Of a stretch of 64,000 nucleotides of DNA, positions 23,633-35,069 are shown piece by piece (positions within the stretch are counted from its first letter, which is position 1; every line of letters starts with the position of its first letter). Below the pieces are notes generated by a model. That model saw only the letters and a list, made by a program, of their open reading frames with translations. It searched no databases and was not told the origin of the DNA. A program made the position numbers and the translations under genes. The DNA comes from Lentinus brumalis. Taxonomy: Eukaryota > Basidiomycota > Agaricomycetes > Polyporales > Polyporaceae. The stretch is from positions 2,852,001 through 2,916,000 of the forward strand of contig MARA01000001.1 in the NCBI GenBank assembly GCA_001792895.1, written 5' to 3'.

Positions 23633-24743
23633 ATGAGCTTCCAGGATATCGAACGAGGCCTCGCACAGCGGCCTCTGTCCCCCAACGGCGCGCCCCAGTC
23701 GCCCGAGGAGTCCGCGTTCGCCGCCCTGCAGTCGTCCCTCTCCCTCCAGGTCTTCAAGATCAACTCCAATGTCCAGGGCATCCTCAAGCTCGTCGACCAG
23801 CTCGGCACCGCAAGAGACTCCGCCGCCCTCAGGAAGTCTCTGTCAGTCCTCCCTCTGCGTCCCTGCCAGACCGCAACCGCTCACGCCTGCTTTCAGCCAT
23901 GACCTCACCGAGTCCACGCGTGCTATGGCAAAGCGCGGCTCCGACGACCTCAAGAAGCTCGCAACCCTCCAAGCAACCCTCGTACGCCCCACACATCTCC
24001 CGCCTCTACACCGTACTCACGACCGTCCTTCCAGCCGCGGTACAAGACGTCATTGCAGAAGACCTCTCACGACTTCCAACTCTCCCTTGTCGCCTTCCAG
24101 CGCGCGCAGCAGGTCAGCGCAGAACGCCAGCGCACCGTAGTCGACGGCGTGAAGCTCGCAATAGAGGAGGACGAGCATGCCGCGTGAGTCTCCTCCCATC
24201 CCTCGTCCCTGTCGCAGCCCCGGTAAACCTGCCCCAGCCAAGAGCAGGCTCGCGCATCCAGTCCCACTCCCTCCCAGCGTCAGGCCCAGATCCTGCACAC
24301 CCAGCTCTCCCCACAAGAGCTCGCCTTCCAGGAGTCCCTCATCGTCGAACGAGAGGCCGAGATTCGCGAGATCGAGAGCGGCATCCACGAGCTCCACGAG
24401 ATCTTCCGCGACCTCGGCACTCTCGTCCAGGAACAGGGCGGCATGCTCGGTCAGTACCCCCCCCCCGTCTCACCCGTTGCCTCTCCGCCTCTGACAATCC
24501 TCCCCCAGACAATATCGAGTCCAACATATCCTCCATCGCCGTCGACACCTCCGGCGCCGCAGAAGAGCTCACCACCGCGCACGAGTACCAGCGACGCGCC
24601 GGCAAACGCGCTCTCTGTCTCATGCTCGTCCTCGTCGTCGTCGTCTGCGTCGTCCTCTTGGCAGTGCGTATCCTCCTTGTCGTCGCACGCTGCTCCGCCG
24701 GAATACCAATGCTGTGTTGATTCCCCCGCAGATACTCTCATGA
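23633..24743 (+). CDS. PEP12: Endosomal/vacuolar Qa-SNARE syntaxin (Pep12/Vam3 type)
   Basis: Six exons (23633-23841, 23897-23981, 24035-24183, 24238-24449, 24509-24663, 24732-24743) give 273 residues. The N-terminal region is helical (LQVFKINSNVQGILKLVDQLG, SDDLKKLATLQATL), fitting a syntaxin Habc bundle. The SNARE motif (LIVEREAEIREIESGIHELH...DLGTLVQEQGGMLDNIESNI) carries the zero-layer Gln in LVQEQG. The C-terminal anchor is ALCLMLVLVVVVCVVLLAILS. Tail-anchored Qa-SNAREs of this type drive fusion at endosome and vacuole. Pep12 and Vam3 cannot be told apart with certainty here. The terminal exon codes only three residues plus the stop. Confidence 0.85.
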
Positions 24744-25856
24744 CCGTCGGCTCCACACATGCGACGAGAGTAGCAGACGACTACGGCTGCGCTGCATAGT
24801 GGACCTTGTATTCGTATCACCTTCGGACTTGGACTAACGCTCTGGTGTACCTTTTAATACGGCTTGCGTGGCGTAGAGTCAGCGGGAGCTGGCCGCCCAC
24901 ATCCTTTTGATTATGGTGAGTTCCCGTGATCCTTCTTGCTGCGACGTTCCACTCACAGTCGCCGCCCATCCAGGCTTGTTGTCTTCGTGCTTTGTATCAT
25001 CCCTCGCGACGTTAGTAATGCATACCCAGGCCCATGGCCTCTGATTTGATTCAGGACTTCACGGTTGTGTGCTGGCTCGTCGGCTTCTCGCTCTCCCGGT
25101 CGACTCGCCGTACAACAGGCGGGAGACGGTCTTGACTCGCTTCTGTGCACGATCTAAGCCCTCGCTCTCTGCCATCCTAGCCATCTCAGCCAACCTGTGT
25201 CCACGCAGACACCATCGACGACTCCTGACGCTAGTCATCGCCATCGCGCTCCTCCGCGGCGCCCGCCCCTCCTGTAGACTTGCGATTACGAGAATGGGGA
25301 TTTGTCACTGATGAGTACATAGCTCTCTTCTTGCGATTGGTGGCGGGCATGATGTCATCAGACCGCCAGACATAGATCATGCACACGGCAGACGGACGCA
25401 TTCTCGTCCCATGCGCCTTGGCCAGCCTGATTGTCAACGTGTGGACGCTCACTTCCATGACCGGCAGCGACAGGATGATTCTGCAATACCCGAGCACCCG
25501 CGGATGCTTCGCTTCGCGTCATTACTGCATCCTCATCATGGTTACAGCCATTGAGCCACAGTAAGTATAGCGACTGCAGCGAACGCGAACCGTCGAACAG
25601 AGCGAACACGGGCCGACAATACGACAGCTGGTCAACAATCGGTGGCGTCGGAGGGCATTCAAATACCAAACGCATGTGTGTTTACTAAGGTCAGTAGAGC
25701 AACTGCTGCAGCGGGAAGAACGAAGGGATCGAACGGGAGACGACGCTGCGACGGCTGGTCAACCAAGCAGTGGCGTCGCAGGGAATCCCAAAGTCAGTGC
25801 ATGTGTCCGTGCCAACAAGGTCAGCAGTACGCCTACGAAGCCGCCTGAAGGGGAGG
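24744..25856. other. Intergenic, no gene recognised
   Basis: 1.1 kb separates the syntaxin gene from the aegerolysin promoter. An imperfect local duplication is visible (GGTCAACAATCGGTGGCGTC near 25630 and GGTCAACCAAGCAGTGGCGTC near 25758), each followed by a similar AAGGTCAG[TC]AG word. No coding sequence is supported. Confidence 0.5.
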
Positions 25857-25892
25857 AGGATAAATACCCCCAGGCAGGACGTCCACCCAACA
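25857..25892 (+). promoter_or_regulatory. Aegerolysin-type core promoter (TATA-like plus GGACGT box), copy 1
   Basis: GGATAAATACCCCC is followed by AGGCAGGACGT and ACCCAAC, about 80 bp upstream of the aegerolysin ATG. The same module in the same order precedes the two other aegerolysin genes of the window. Confidence 0.6.
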
Positions 25893-25940
25893 GACCGCAC
25901 CCCCGCTTCTGCACCGCACAGCCCGCATTCAACAAACACA

Positions 25941-26479
25941 ATGTCTCAACCTTCCGGGGCTACTACCGAGGGTACCAAGGCGATCAGCCAGTTTGTCGAA
26001 ATCTACCTCGCGAACAACGGGAACAAAGACATGAAGCTCCATGGCATCGAACTCTCCTATGGCCATCTGTACAAGGGTGAGCAGCGACGGTTACCCCGCA
26101 GCCGAACGCGGTCGTGACTCGTGCTCACCGCAACCATCCGTCCACCACAGGCGACGACAAGACCGACGAGGTCGATCCGTCCGTGTACAACAACCGCACC
26201 ATCTCCCCCGGGGACACCTTCGTCCTCAAGGCCTGCGGAAAGTGGGGCTCGAACACGGGCACGACCGGGGAGTTCTCCCTCGTCGACCCCGCCAAGAACG
26301 ACAAGCAGATCCGCCACTTCTACTTCGACTCCCCTTACAACTCGTCGATGAACACGTGGACCATCAGCGGCACCAACGACGAGTGGAAGATCAAGGACGA
26401 GGGTGCCAACCTCGGCCCCGGAGGCCCTCTCGGCGCCATCTTCGTCGAGATCATGAACAGGCCCGCTGGCGACAATTAG
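25941..26479 (+). CDS. Aegerolysin (divergent, unpaired copy)
   Basis: Two exons (25941-26076 and 26151-26479) give 154 residues. The aegerolysin fold is recognised by WGK/YGKLY-like and CGKWGSNTGTTGEFSL segments and by the C-terminal NTWTISGTN and EGANL motifs. There is no signal peptide, as usual for the family. The first exon is exactly 136 nt with a phase-1 intron, identical in length to the two other aegerolysins. The segment that reads YWDCPWG in the 56.5-kb paralogue is YFDSPYN here, so two Trp and one Cys are replaced. No MACPF gene lies next to it; the nearest is about 27 kb away. Characterised aegerolysins bind lipids such as sphingomyelin/cholesterol or ceramide phosphoethanolamine; the specificity of this one cannot be read from sequence. 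The gene is intact. Confidence 0.9.
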
Positions 26480-28122
26480 TACGGTGAGTCCGTCGGCGTC
26501 GTGTGCTTGCTCGCACTCACCAGTTGACTGACCGCTTGCTAGGGTCGTATGCCGCTGTCGGACGCGTTACAGACGTCGCTCAACCTTGAACCCTCCGCTT
26601 TCATGACCGAGATTGCTTGCCTTGCGAATGCATTTGTAGTTCCCCGAATGGATCAATATGCCTGCATTTCCTTGCGTGATCCCGATGAACGAGCGAGGAT
26701 CTTGGATATTCCACCTAAACATAGCTAGGTCTGGTCAGTCGGGCACGGTTGCAACTTGTTCGCAAATCGCGACGCGTTCAAGGTGTCTGTGGAACACGTG
26801 ATCGTTGTTGGCCTGGATGCATGTCGTCCGCAGGCTTGACAGAGCCTCTGCGACGTGCGTGAACAGTCTTGAACACGACTCTCTGCAATACGGTACCGAA
26901 CTCGACGTACGTGTTCTTCATGGGATGGACGAGATACTGGACTCGTGGCTCGAGGGGCGGTCGCTTGGTGCGCCTCCGAGCCTTGTCGGAGGCTTGCTAA
27001 CTGGAGGCTCTGCACCTCTGCCACCTCCCCAGACCGCCGTGCCTTCATCTGAAACTGTCGTAGACCTCCTAGGCGTCGCTGGTCTTGTCTATAACGGCAC
27101 CACCGGCCGACGTTGTCACCGGGCTGGGAACTTGAGGCCGTGACCAGGTAAGCATGTCCTCTGTCTCTCCTCATGAAGTTTCTCACCAAGGCTGCGCTCG
27201 CGTTGCAAATGCACCGGCTGATGGCTATCTAGAACAACGAAATGACTCAAGCGACGTCGAATTTCATGGACTCGTCACCCCATAGTCCTAGCCTAGGAAG
27301 CCAGCTATGACTCGGCGGCAGCGGTTTCCGCACAGTCTCGGCGGCGTCGAGTCGGCGTGCCATCAGCTACGCGGGCCAACTGGGCCAGCAAATCCCGGGC
27401 TCGGCCCTTTGTGCACTCTTGCGCAGCTCGAGCACAGTTTGGCTCTAACGCGGTCTTCCCCATCGATCAATGCAACAGAAGAAGCCAGGAACAATGACGC
27501 GAGGCACCAGGAGGCACCCGCCGGGTGAGAACCCACCGGCGTTCTGGCTACAGACGCCGCAGCGGACGAATCTCCAGAGCTTGTCCGCGAGATCACGGAT
27601 GTTCGCGCAGGAGCTCCGTTGGACGGTCCCCTTGGATTGGCACAGGTCGGACACGTTGCAGCGAGGTCAGCTTCTTCCGTTTCATCGATCTTGTCCGTCG
27701 GGGGAGAGCGGTGTGCCCTGGGAGCCCCCGGCCACGGAGCCGTCGCAGTGGCTGCCAGGTCCGCCGCTCAACCTTAGCCTCTGTCAGCGCTGAATGGAAC
27801 AGCATCTGCACCACGTTCCCCACCGCCTTCTTCATTTTTGCTTGACATGCGTTCCCGCCGGACCACCCAGTCCGTTATAAAGAGATGACTAGGGCCGCCC
27901 TCTCCTCGCCATCCTCCCAATCACTGCACTCGCTCGGCTCCGCGGTTTCCTCTCCTCGTTTCCTCGTCCTTTCGAGTATCCTAGAGGTCTTTAATTTCTT
28001 CGGTATCCTACTCCCGACCGTACTTTGGTCGTTGCCTTATAATCTTCCCCGCCGCGAGCTCACTTCTTCGGTTCTCACCTTTTCACACCTTCGTGCATAT
28101 TCCTTTTTCTACATTCGCATCA
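26480..28122. other. Intergenic, possible degraded coding remnants
   Basis: There is no gene I can support. A 154-codon frame on the minus strand (26725-27189) has an amino-acid composition typical of an out-of-frame reading. A TATAAAGA near 27874 could serve the adenylate-forming enzyme gene. Confidence 0.45.
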
Positions 28123-29864
28123 ATGGCGCTCTACAAGACTCACCTTCAGGCCCTCTACGATTGCTCCGCCACATACTCTTCCCTGCCGATCCTGAAGCTG
28201 CCCGTCTATGACGCCGAGGGCCAACTGCGCACATGGCAGCCCATCTCGTACCAGCAGTTCACATCCGATGTGGAGCACTTTGCCGCTCACCTCGCATGCA
28301 AACTGAGTGCGGACGGCATCCCGCCACGATCTGTGGTCGGTCTCTGGTGAGTATCAAGTCGATCTGACATTGACTCATCATATCTGACATGCATCTTCTG
28401 TAGGTCTAACGGCATGTCATACGTCGACATCCTGTACATCTACGCCATTGCACGGGCGGATTACATCCCTCAGTTCTTTTCACTACGAATGCCCAACCCG
28501 GATGTCATCTACGAGCTCCTCGAGAAAGCTCACGGCCGGGCAATCATCTACGAGCCCGAACTTGCCAGCATGCTTTCTACGAGCCCGTGCCCCGCATACA
28601 GTGCAGTGGACCTCCGCAGCGTCGACATCGACAGCACATTCCTGCCGCCTGTCCCTCCTTCGAGAGACGCGGATGACATCGTCATGATCTTCCACACATC
28701 TGGCTCAACATCAGGGCGTCCGAAGCTCCTTCCATGCAACTACAAGTGGCTCGACGCCATGGTGCGCAAGTCGGCGAAGGTCAGCCCGCCGTTGCGCCAG
28801 ACCGGCCAGGACGTCACAGTCGCCATGTGAGTACATTGCTCATCCCCCCTTCACTTGATCCACGACTCACATACCCACCTCTGATCAGGGGAAGCATGTG
28901 CCACATCGGCCAGACCTTCATGTTCCTCGCCTCGTTCCAAAACGGCGCGTGCACAATCCAGCCGAAGGCGGTCACCTTCCCCACGGACGAGCTCGCACAC
29001 ATGATCACGCACGGCGGACTTAACCGCCTGAACGAGTTCCCCGCGTTCTTCGCCGTGCACGTCCGAGCGGCGAAGCTGAACCCCAAGCTCCTCGGTCTCC
29101 TCCAGTCACTCGACGAAATTCTCTACTCAGGCCAGCCGATGCCGCGCGAGGACGAGGAGTGGGCGTACGCACAGGACCTCAAGATGCGCAACCTCTTCGG
29201 AAGCACCGAGTGCGGTGCGATGCTCCTCTCCGTCCGCGGAGGTGGCCAGGCGAACCCGGCCTTGCGCCCCATCGAAGGCACCTCATACGCGTTCGTGCCC
29301 ATCGAGGACGAGTCCGACGACTCGGAGGAAAGCGCGTACTCGAACGCGAACTCGCGGATGCTCGAGCTCGTCATCCTCGCAGACTCGGTCGACTGCCCAC
29401 ACGTGTCGATGCGTGCGGCGGACGGACATTTCCACACCGGCGACCTGTTCGTGGAGGTTGCGCCGGGGGCGTACATCAGCCGTGGACGCGGGGACGACTG
29501 GATCAAGAGCGAGAACGCGCTCCGATGCGACACGCGCGCGATCGAGGACAACGTGCGCCAGACGTGTGGCGAGCTCATCGTCGAGTGCATCGTGGTCGGG
29601 AACGGACGTCCGAGCCCTGCGCTGTTCGTCGAGGCTGCTCCCGGGCTTGCCATGGACGACGCGAGGCTGAGGCGGGAGATCATCCGGAGGACACGCCACT
29701 TCCACTCCCGCCGATACCTCCATGAGCGTATCACGAACGCGAAGATGGTCGTAGTCGTTCCGAGGGGTACTCTGCCGCGCACGGCGACCAAGGGGAACGT
29801 GCGCAGGCGGGCAGTCGAGGAGATGTTCAAGGCTGAACTGGACGCCATGTTCGCCAGTGCATAA
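28123..29864 (+). CDS. Stand-alone adenylate-forming enzyme (ANL superfamily, AMP-binding)
   Basis: Three exons (28123-28346, 28404-28826, 28889-29864) give 540 residues. The phosphate-binding A3 loop IFHTSGSTSGRPK, the A5 motif NLFGSTECG, the A7 motif HTGDLF and the A8 hinge GRGDDWIK are all present. A candidate catalytic A10 lysine lies in LPRTATKGNVRRR. The enzyme should activate a carboxylic acid as its acyl-adenylate. No carrier-protein, reductase or thioesterase domain follows, so it resembles free-standing acyl-CoA synthetase-like or NRPS-like adenylation proteins. The substrate cannot be deduced. The 410-450 residue segment includes an acidic insert (EDESDDSEES). Confidence 0.85.
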
Positions 29865-30143
29865 ATTCTGCATGATCATCACACCTTCAACAAAAGCAGA
29901 CTCCTGCCTTGGACACACTTCTAACCCCTCATTGTACGCCCACGGAACTCTTCGCATCTATCACCATCACCACGGACTCTTATTGGACATTACTACATTA
30001 CCTCCAACTACTTACTCCTATCACTGTAGCACAAAACCCCTTCGTAGAATAACATCGCATAATCGTATACGAGCATGATGACGTCTCTATCCAGGCCCGT
30101 GCTGAGTGTCCTGGATGTGCAAGGCTCGTACGCTTCATACTCC
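29865..30143. other. Intergenic 3' region of the adenylate-forming enzyme
   Basis: AT-richer than its surroundings; nothing else is seen. Confidence 0.5.
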
Positions 30144-30590
30144 TCAAAGACGGTGATAATCATCAGCGTCGTCCGGTACGCCCTCAAGCGCACCCTCGAT
30201 CTGCGCATGGAGATAGTCAGTCGCGCCTGACCTGCCCGAGATCATGCAGCAAGGGCAGTGGAGTCCGAGATACTTTGCGCTCGGAAGCGGGAGGTCGGCG
30301 CGCAGCTTCAGTGAGCACCGCGGGACGAATTCGAAGTTGATCTCATCGGTGGACCGGTCACGATATGAGCTATAGAGTATGACAGACAGACCTTCGTATC
30401 ATGCGCGGGATCTCCCCCAGACCCCACATCAGGCACAATTTGCTGACAGTACAAGAAGCCAACACGCGTACCGGGCGTGTAGTTGAACGCCTCGCATAAG
30501 TCGGGGCGTCTGAGCGCAACGCGAGCGTCGAAATCGTCCGTAATTCAACAATGCAACCCATCTCTGAGCATAAGCATCGCCCCTCCGGGC
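30144..30590 (-). pseudogene. Possible remnant of an unnamed protein gene
   Basis: On the minus strand a protein-like sequence reads AMLMLRDGLHC, an in-frame TGA (30545-30547), then DDFDARVALRRPDLCEAFNY and VGFLYCQQIVPDV. A possible GT-AG intron follows, then FEFVPRCSLKLRADLPLPSA and LGLHCPCCMIS, ending near 30144. The composition and the plausible intron suggest real descent from a gene, but the in-frame stop and the lack of a clear start suggest decay, or a start at the second part. Function unknown. Confidence 0.3.
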
Positions 30591-31353
30591 ACACCTGGCC
30601 ACAGGGTTTGTCCGGTCTATCCAGAAGACATGCGAGGGCATCCCCACTGCATGTTCTGTGACTACGGAAGCCGGAAAAACAGCTAAGGATGTCACCACAC
30701 GAAAGTAACGTCCTTCAGCTAGTTGGCGCGTTGGCGTGACCTGAACATACAACAAGGACACGAGTCGATCGGGCGGGCTGCGCCCGCCCTCCGAGATCCA
30801 CCTCCATCGTCGCAGGGTATCTCAAGCTGAGACTCAGTACTCAGACGCGGAGCCTGCAGTTCCAATCTTGAGTGCATCGTCATGCGTCGCACTCGAGCGG
30901 GCCTGCACCCCGCCCTCGTCCGCCGCCATCCCTGCGACTTGCAACGTACATTGCAAGCCAATCGAGGTAAGTATATCGTTGTTCGCCTCTGCACACCATT
31001 GGCAAGAAAGCAACATTCTCTAGTTCCCTATTCCTTCGCTTGCTGTCGTCTACCGTTGTGTGCCTGCGCTCTGTGCGGTTGTGTTCCAAGACTCCCGGGG
31101 ACTACGGCGAATCTGCTCATGTACCGCTCAGGACGCTGCGCCCTGAGCTGACCACGAGTGACCGCGAGAAACAATCGTCTCTTCGAGTGACCTGAAACAC
31201 AGAAGGTGCTGCCACGTGAGATTTCCCACCCCATTTTGATGCGAGCTTTGTCGAATCCAAACCTGGTCCACTTTAGTGGCCAGGAATAGCCTGTAGTATC
31301 ACCATATCATATGAGCCCATATCGAGTTAGGGGTGCTCACCAGCCCTCCAGCA
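30591..31353. other. Intergenic, no gene recognised
   Basis: No family resemblance was found on either strand. Confidence 0.4.
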
Positions 31354-31782
31354 TCAAGACAAGTCGAGGACCATGTCCGGGGTGAACTTGAGGATATCGT
31401 CATCGGACGAATCCGTAGCGGAAGGGCCACTTCGCCTGACTACATATTCGGTGATATAATGAGATCAATGTGGGCTGACCTGTTGTACTTGCACTCACAG
31501 GGTCGACTGAAGTCGTCCAGCAGCATCCCACCTCATCTAGTCGACCATCGGACGCCGACGACTCGATGTGTGTGAGTATGAATTCACGAGCTTGAGGTGT
31601 AGGTGCATAGAGGACGGTGTAGCTCGAGAGCCTAGGAGAGAGTACTCGTCGGATGCTGTTGCTTCGGCAGAGTCTAGCACTTTGCGGTATAATCGTAGAA
31701 TTTTGTTCAGGGAACCACCGTCGGCGCCTTCCTCATCACGGAGGTGCGAACGTACGTCTTCTTGGATGGGGAGTGCGGTCAT
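31354..31782 (-). CDS. Possible small hypothetical gene
   Basis: A minus-strand frame starts MTALPIQEDVRSHL and continues through LNKILRLYRKVLDSAEATASDE, a credible amphipathic helix. A later frame ends in an acidic tail (DSSDDDILKFTPDMVLDLS). They could be two exons of one gene, but I cannot place the splice sites with assurance. No known family is recognised. Confidence 0.25.
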
Positions 31783-31992
31783 GTCACGGGCGCGAGGAAG
31801 AGAGAACGGGATGTACCTGTATCATTGACTGTCCACTCAGGAAGCCGGTAACACCATCATAGGAGTGGATGAAAATGGGCAGGAACAGGTGAACTCATGA
31901 AGTAATCGCTCAAGCAAAGAACGACCATAGCATATGTACTCGCCAACCAGGTATCTGAGAGACAATCCGGATACTACAGCAGATAAGAGTAC

Positions 31993-34771
31993 TTATCCAC
32001 TCCGCCGCTTGAACACCGGCACCTCAGCGATGAAGCTCCTCGGAACAGCGGAGACACCTCGCGCATATATCTGCGTCGTGAAGACCTAATCATGAGAAGG
32101 CATGTCAACAACCGTTCCAAGCGGACTCAGTACCAGGCGAACGCACCAACTCGTCATATATAATCGCCGGCACCTTCTTGTCTGCCAATGACGAACTAGG
32201 ATGTATCTTCACCACCTAGAGGTAGAAGAAGGAACGGATCATCGGTCAGCAATCGAGTCTTCGTGTCGCTCACCACACAGTCCACTCACCGATGGCCCCA
32301 TCAACTGCTTGTACGACCCATCTGGCTGCAAGCACGCCGAATTCTGCACCAGTCCGGCCACCATCGCCCTGAGCACACGCGCTTCCGCGTCCTGCCCTCC
32401 CTCCGCGCTCGCCTTCCAATCCACGCCCGTCTTCTCGCACACGTCCCGCAGCTGCGCGCGAATATTCGCCGCCTCCGCTAGACAACGCTCGTTGACGAAC
32501 ATGCGGCGGCACCAGTCCTTGCGCGCCTTCTTACCCTCGCTCTGCGACACGTCCTCGTACGCCTTCACAACGTTCAGCACCGTCATGTGGTCGCCAGATG
32601 CGTGCCGGAACTTCTTGCGCGCATCTGCGGCCTCCTCGCGCGCGTCGTGCGTGTCAACGAAGAGTTTGCTCGAGGCGGAGAGCACGGAGACGATCGTGAG
32701 CAGCTCGGCTGTGCAGGCCCACTCGGTCGAGGCGACCAGCGCGCGGGCGAGCGGGGGCTCGAGCGGGAACGCAGCCATCTGTCGGCCTAGGGGAGTGAGG
32801 GATTTCGTGTGGTCCAGAGCTCCGAGCAGGAAGAGTGTCTTGAGCGCAGACGCGACGCTGTCCTCGTCAGGCTGGTCCATAAAGTCGAGCTCCTCAAAGT
32901 TCTGGCCGAGGCACCTCAATTGGAGCAGACTCGACGTCAATGTGCATCGTCGAATCTCGGGCTCGGCCGTAGCGGGCATCTTCTTGAACGACTCCTCCGT
33001 GTACAGTCGGAAACAGTAGCCTTTGCCCTGGGAACACCATCACGGTTATACCTTTTGAAGATGACGGACAGGAGGGGCGGAACTCACCTCACGTCCTGCA
33101 CGACCTGCGCGTTGCACCGCAGACGATTGCGTGATGTCTCTTGTCAAGAGTGTATCGAAGCCTGTAAGCCATGAGTCACCCCTTCCCAGCGAAGCAAGTC
33201 TGCTGACCCACCTGTGCCGGTATGTTTCGCAACATATCGCTTCTCCTTGCACTTCCCAGTGTCAATCACGTACTTTACGCCGGGAATAGTGATGGAGGTC
33301 TCAGCGATGTTCGTGGCAAGGATGACTTTGCGCATCCCCGGAGGAGTAGAAGCAAATATCTTCGCCTGCTGCGCCGGCTGTAGGGAAGCATAGAGCGGCA
33401 AGATTATGACCTGCACGTACGAAAAAAGAGTGTTGAACATTGCGCGCGCTGACGAAGTGTACGAAAACCACATACCCCGAGTGACTCTTTGGGGAGCTGC
33501 TTAGCGTACAACTCTATTGACTTCTCCAAGCTCTCAATGTCCTCCTGTCCAGGTAAGAAGATGAGAACATCCCCCGGTCCCTGGTCGAGATGTACTTGGA
33601 AGAACGTCCGAAGGGCCGCATCAACATAATCAGGCTGACTGGTCGCGGTGTGATAGATCGTCACCGGATGCTGTCGGCCCTTGACATACACAACTTTCGC
33701 CCTATGAGTTCGCAAACGAGTCAGGTGAATGGACCGTTACAAGTGACAGAGGCGCACAACACATACCCGCCGAAGTATTTGCTGAACTTCTCGGCCTCAA
33801 GCGTGGCACTCATGATAACGACCTTGAGCGGGTTGAGCTTGCCGGACGGCTCCTTTGGCTTGTCTTTGCCTTTGCCCTTCGGGTCCTTGGCGACGGGCGC
33901 AGAGCCATTCCGCGCCTGGAGTATGGTCTTCAGGTTGGCGATGAGGAGGTCGGTTCGCAGTGTGCGCTCGTGAGCTTCGTCGACGATGACAACGCTATAT
34001 CGCGATAGGAGCGGGTCGCCCAAGAGCTCCCGGACGATCATACCGTCTGTCAGGTACTTGATCTTGGTGTCGCTCGAGGACGCTTCGTCGAAACGAACGG
34101 AGTAGCCGACGAGTGAACCGACAGAAGTCTGCTGCTCAGTCGCGACGCGAGATGCCAGGGATGTAGCGGCGACTCTGCGGGGCTGGGTGACGGCGATCAT
34201 GCCAGAACCAGCGAGGCCTGCTTCGAGGAGATACTGCGGGACCTCTGCGCAGGGATATGGCGGTGGTTAGAGAGATTGCATTGGTGGCTTGGAGGGACCT
34301 GTGGACCGCTCGCCAGAGGAGTGTGAGATACGTACGAGTTGTTTTGCCAGAGCCAGTCTCGCCGATCAAGACAGTCACGTCGTTCTCGCGGATCATGTCT
34401 ACAACGGCGTCCTTGCCTGGTAACATTGCATCCAACGGTCGGTCAATCGTCTGAAGCGCTAGCCGCTGTGTCTGCTACGCACCTGCATAGATGGGGAGCT
34501 GCTGCCGCTGCATCTGTATCGGCTCCCTTCCAGGGAGGTGGGCGGGAGCGGACATGCGCGGTTTCTTGCGAGGCCCGTGTGCATGGTTCTGATTGTGCAT
34601 GCTCTTGGATGAGGAGGCCTGCTTCTTCGCGCTCCTGACCTCGAGGTCGTCGTCCGAGACGTCGAGCCAGGCGTGGTCGCGCTTGTGCGGTCGTTTGCGT
34701 GGGGAGCTGAAGCTGGCCTGGTGCTTCTGAAAAGTGTTCGAGATGCCCTTGAGGGCGGATATTTTGCCCAT
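31993..34771 (-). CDS. DHR2: DEAH-box RNA helicase, DHX33/Dhr2-like
   Basis: Nine exons (34771-34483, 34416-34336, 34244-33767, 33701-33476, 33410-33212, 33161-33088, 33027-32290, 32215-32147, 32085-31993) join in frame to about 748 residues. The motifs appear in order: [10 protein letters not shown], Ia [35 protein letters not shown] and [10 protein letters not shown]. The winged-helix/ratchet domain ([19 protein letters not shown]) and the OB-fold tail ([33 protein letters not shown]) follow. Size and the basic N-terminus (PRKKPRM) fit the Dhr2/DHX33 branch, nucleolar helicases acting in rRNA processing. The assignment within DEAH helicases is by general resemblance. It is divergent from the next gene with 298 bp between starts. 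Confidence 0.88.
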
Positions 34772-35069
34772 GTTTCTGCGCGAGCTTCAGCGGAGTCTTT
34801 TTCTGTGTGTGGGGAGCGAGAGGGCGAGAGCGGCGAGGATGAGTGGTTGCATGAGCAGACTGAGAGAAGTGCCCGGCTCTGCCAAAAAACGGCGGGTGCT
34901 GCAGCCGCCGGCGTTTCCCGCTGCTTGCCCTTGCCCTCGACCGCCTCCGTCCCCGAGCCCCCGTCAGTCGCCCTCGGAGCCTCTCGCCTCGGCAGCGACG
35001 CTTGCGCACACGGCGACGGCGACCACGACGACGACACTCACGACCACGACTCACGCTCACGACCCCGCC

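Noticed and set aside
23887..24740. Frame break in the syntaxin gene near 24184-24250
   Set aside because: An acceptor at CCCCAG (24237) restores the frame without any base change, so no frameshift is needed.
26725..27189. 154-codon minus-strand frame
   Set aside because: Arg/Ser/Gln-rich with no recognisable motif or intron structure; probably chance or decayed sequence.
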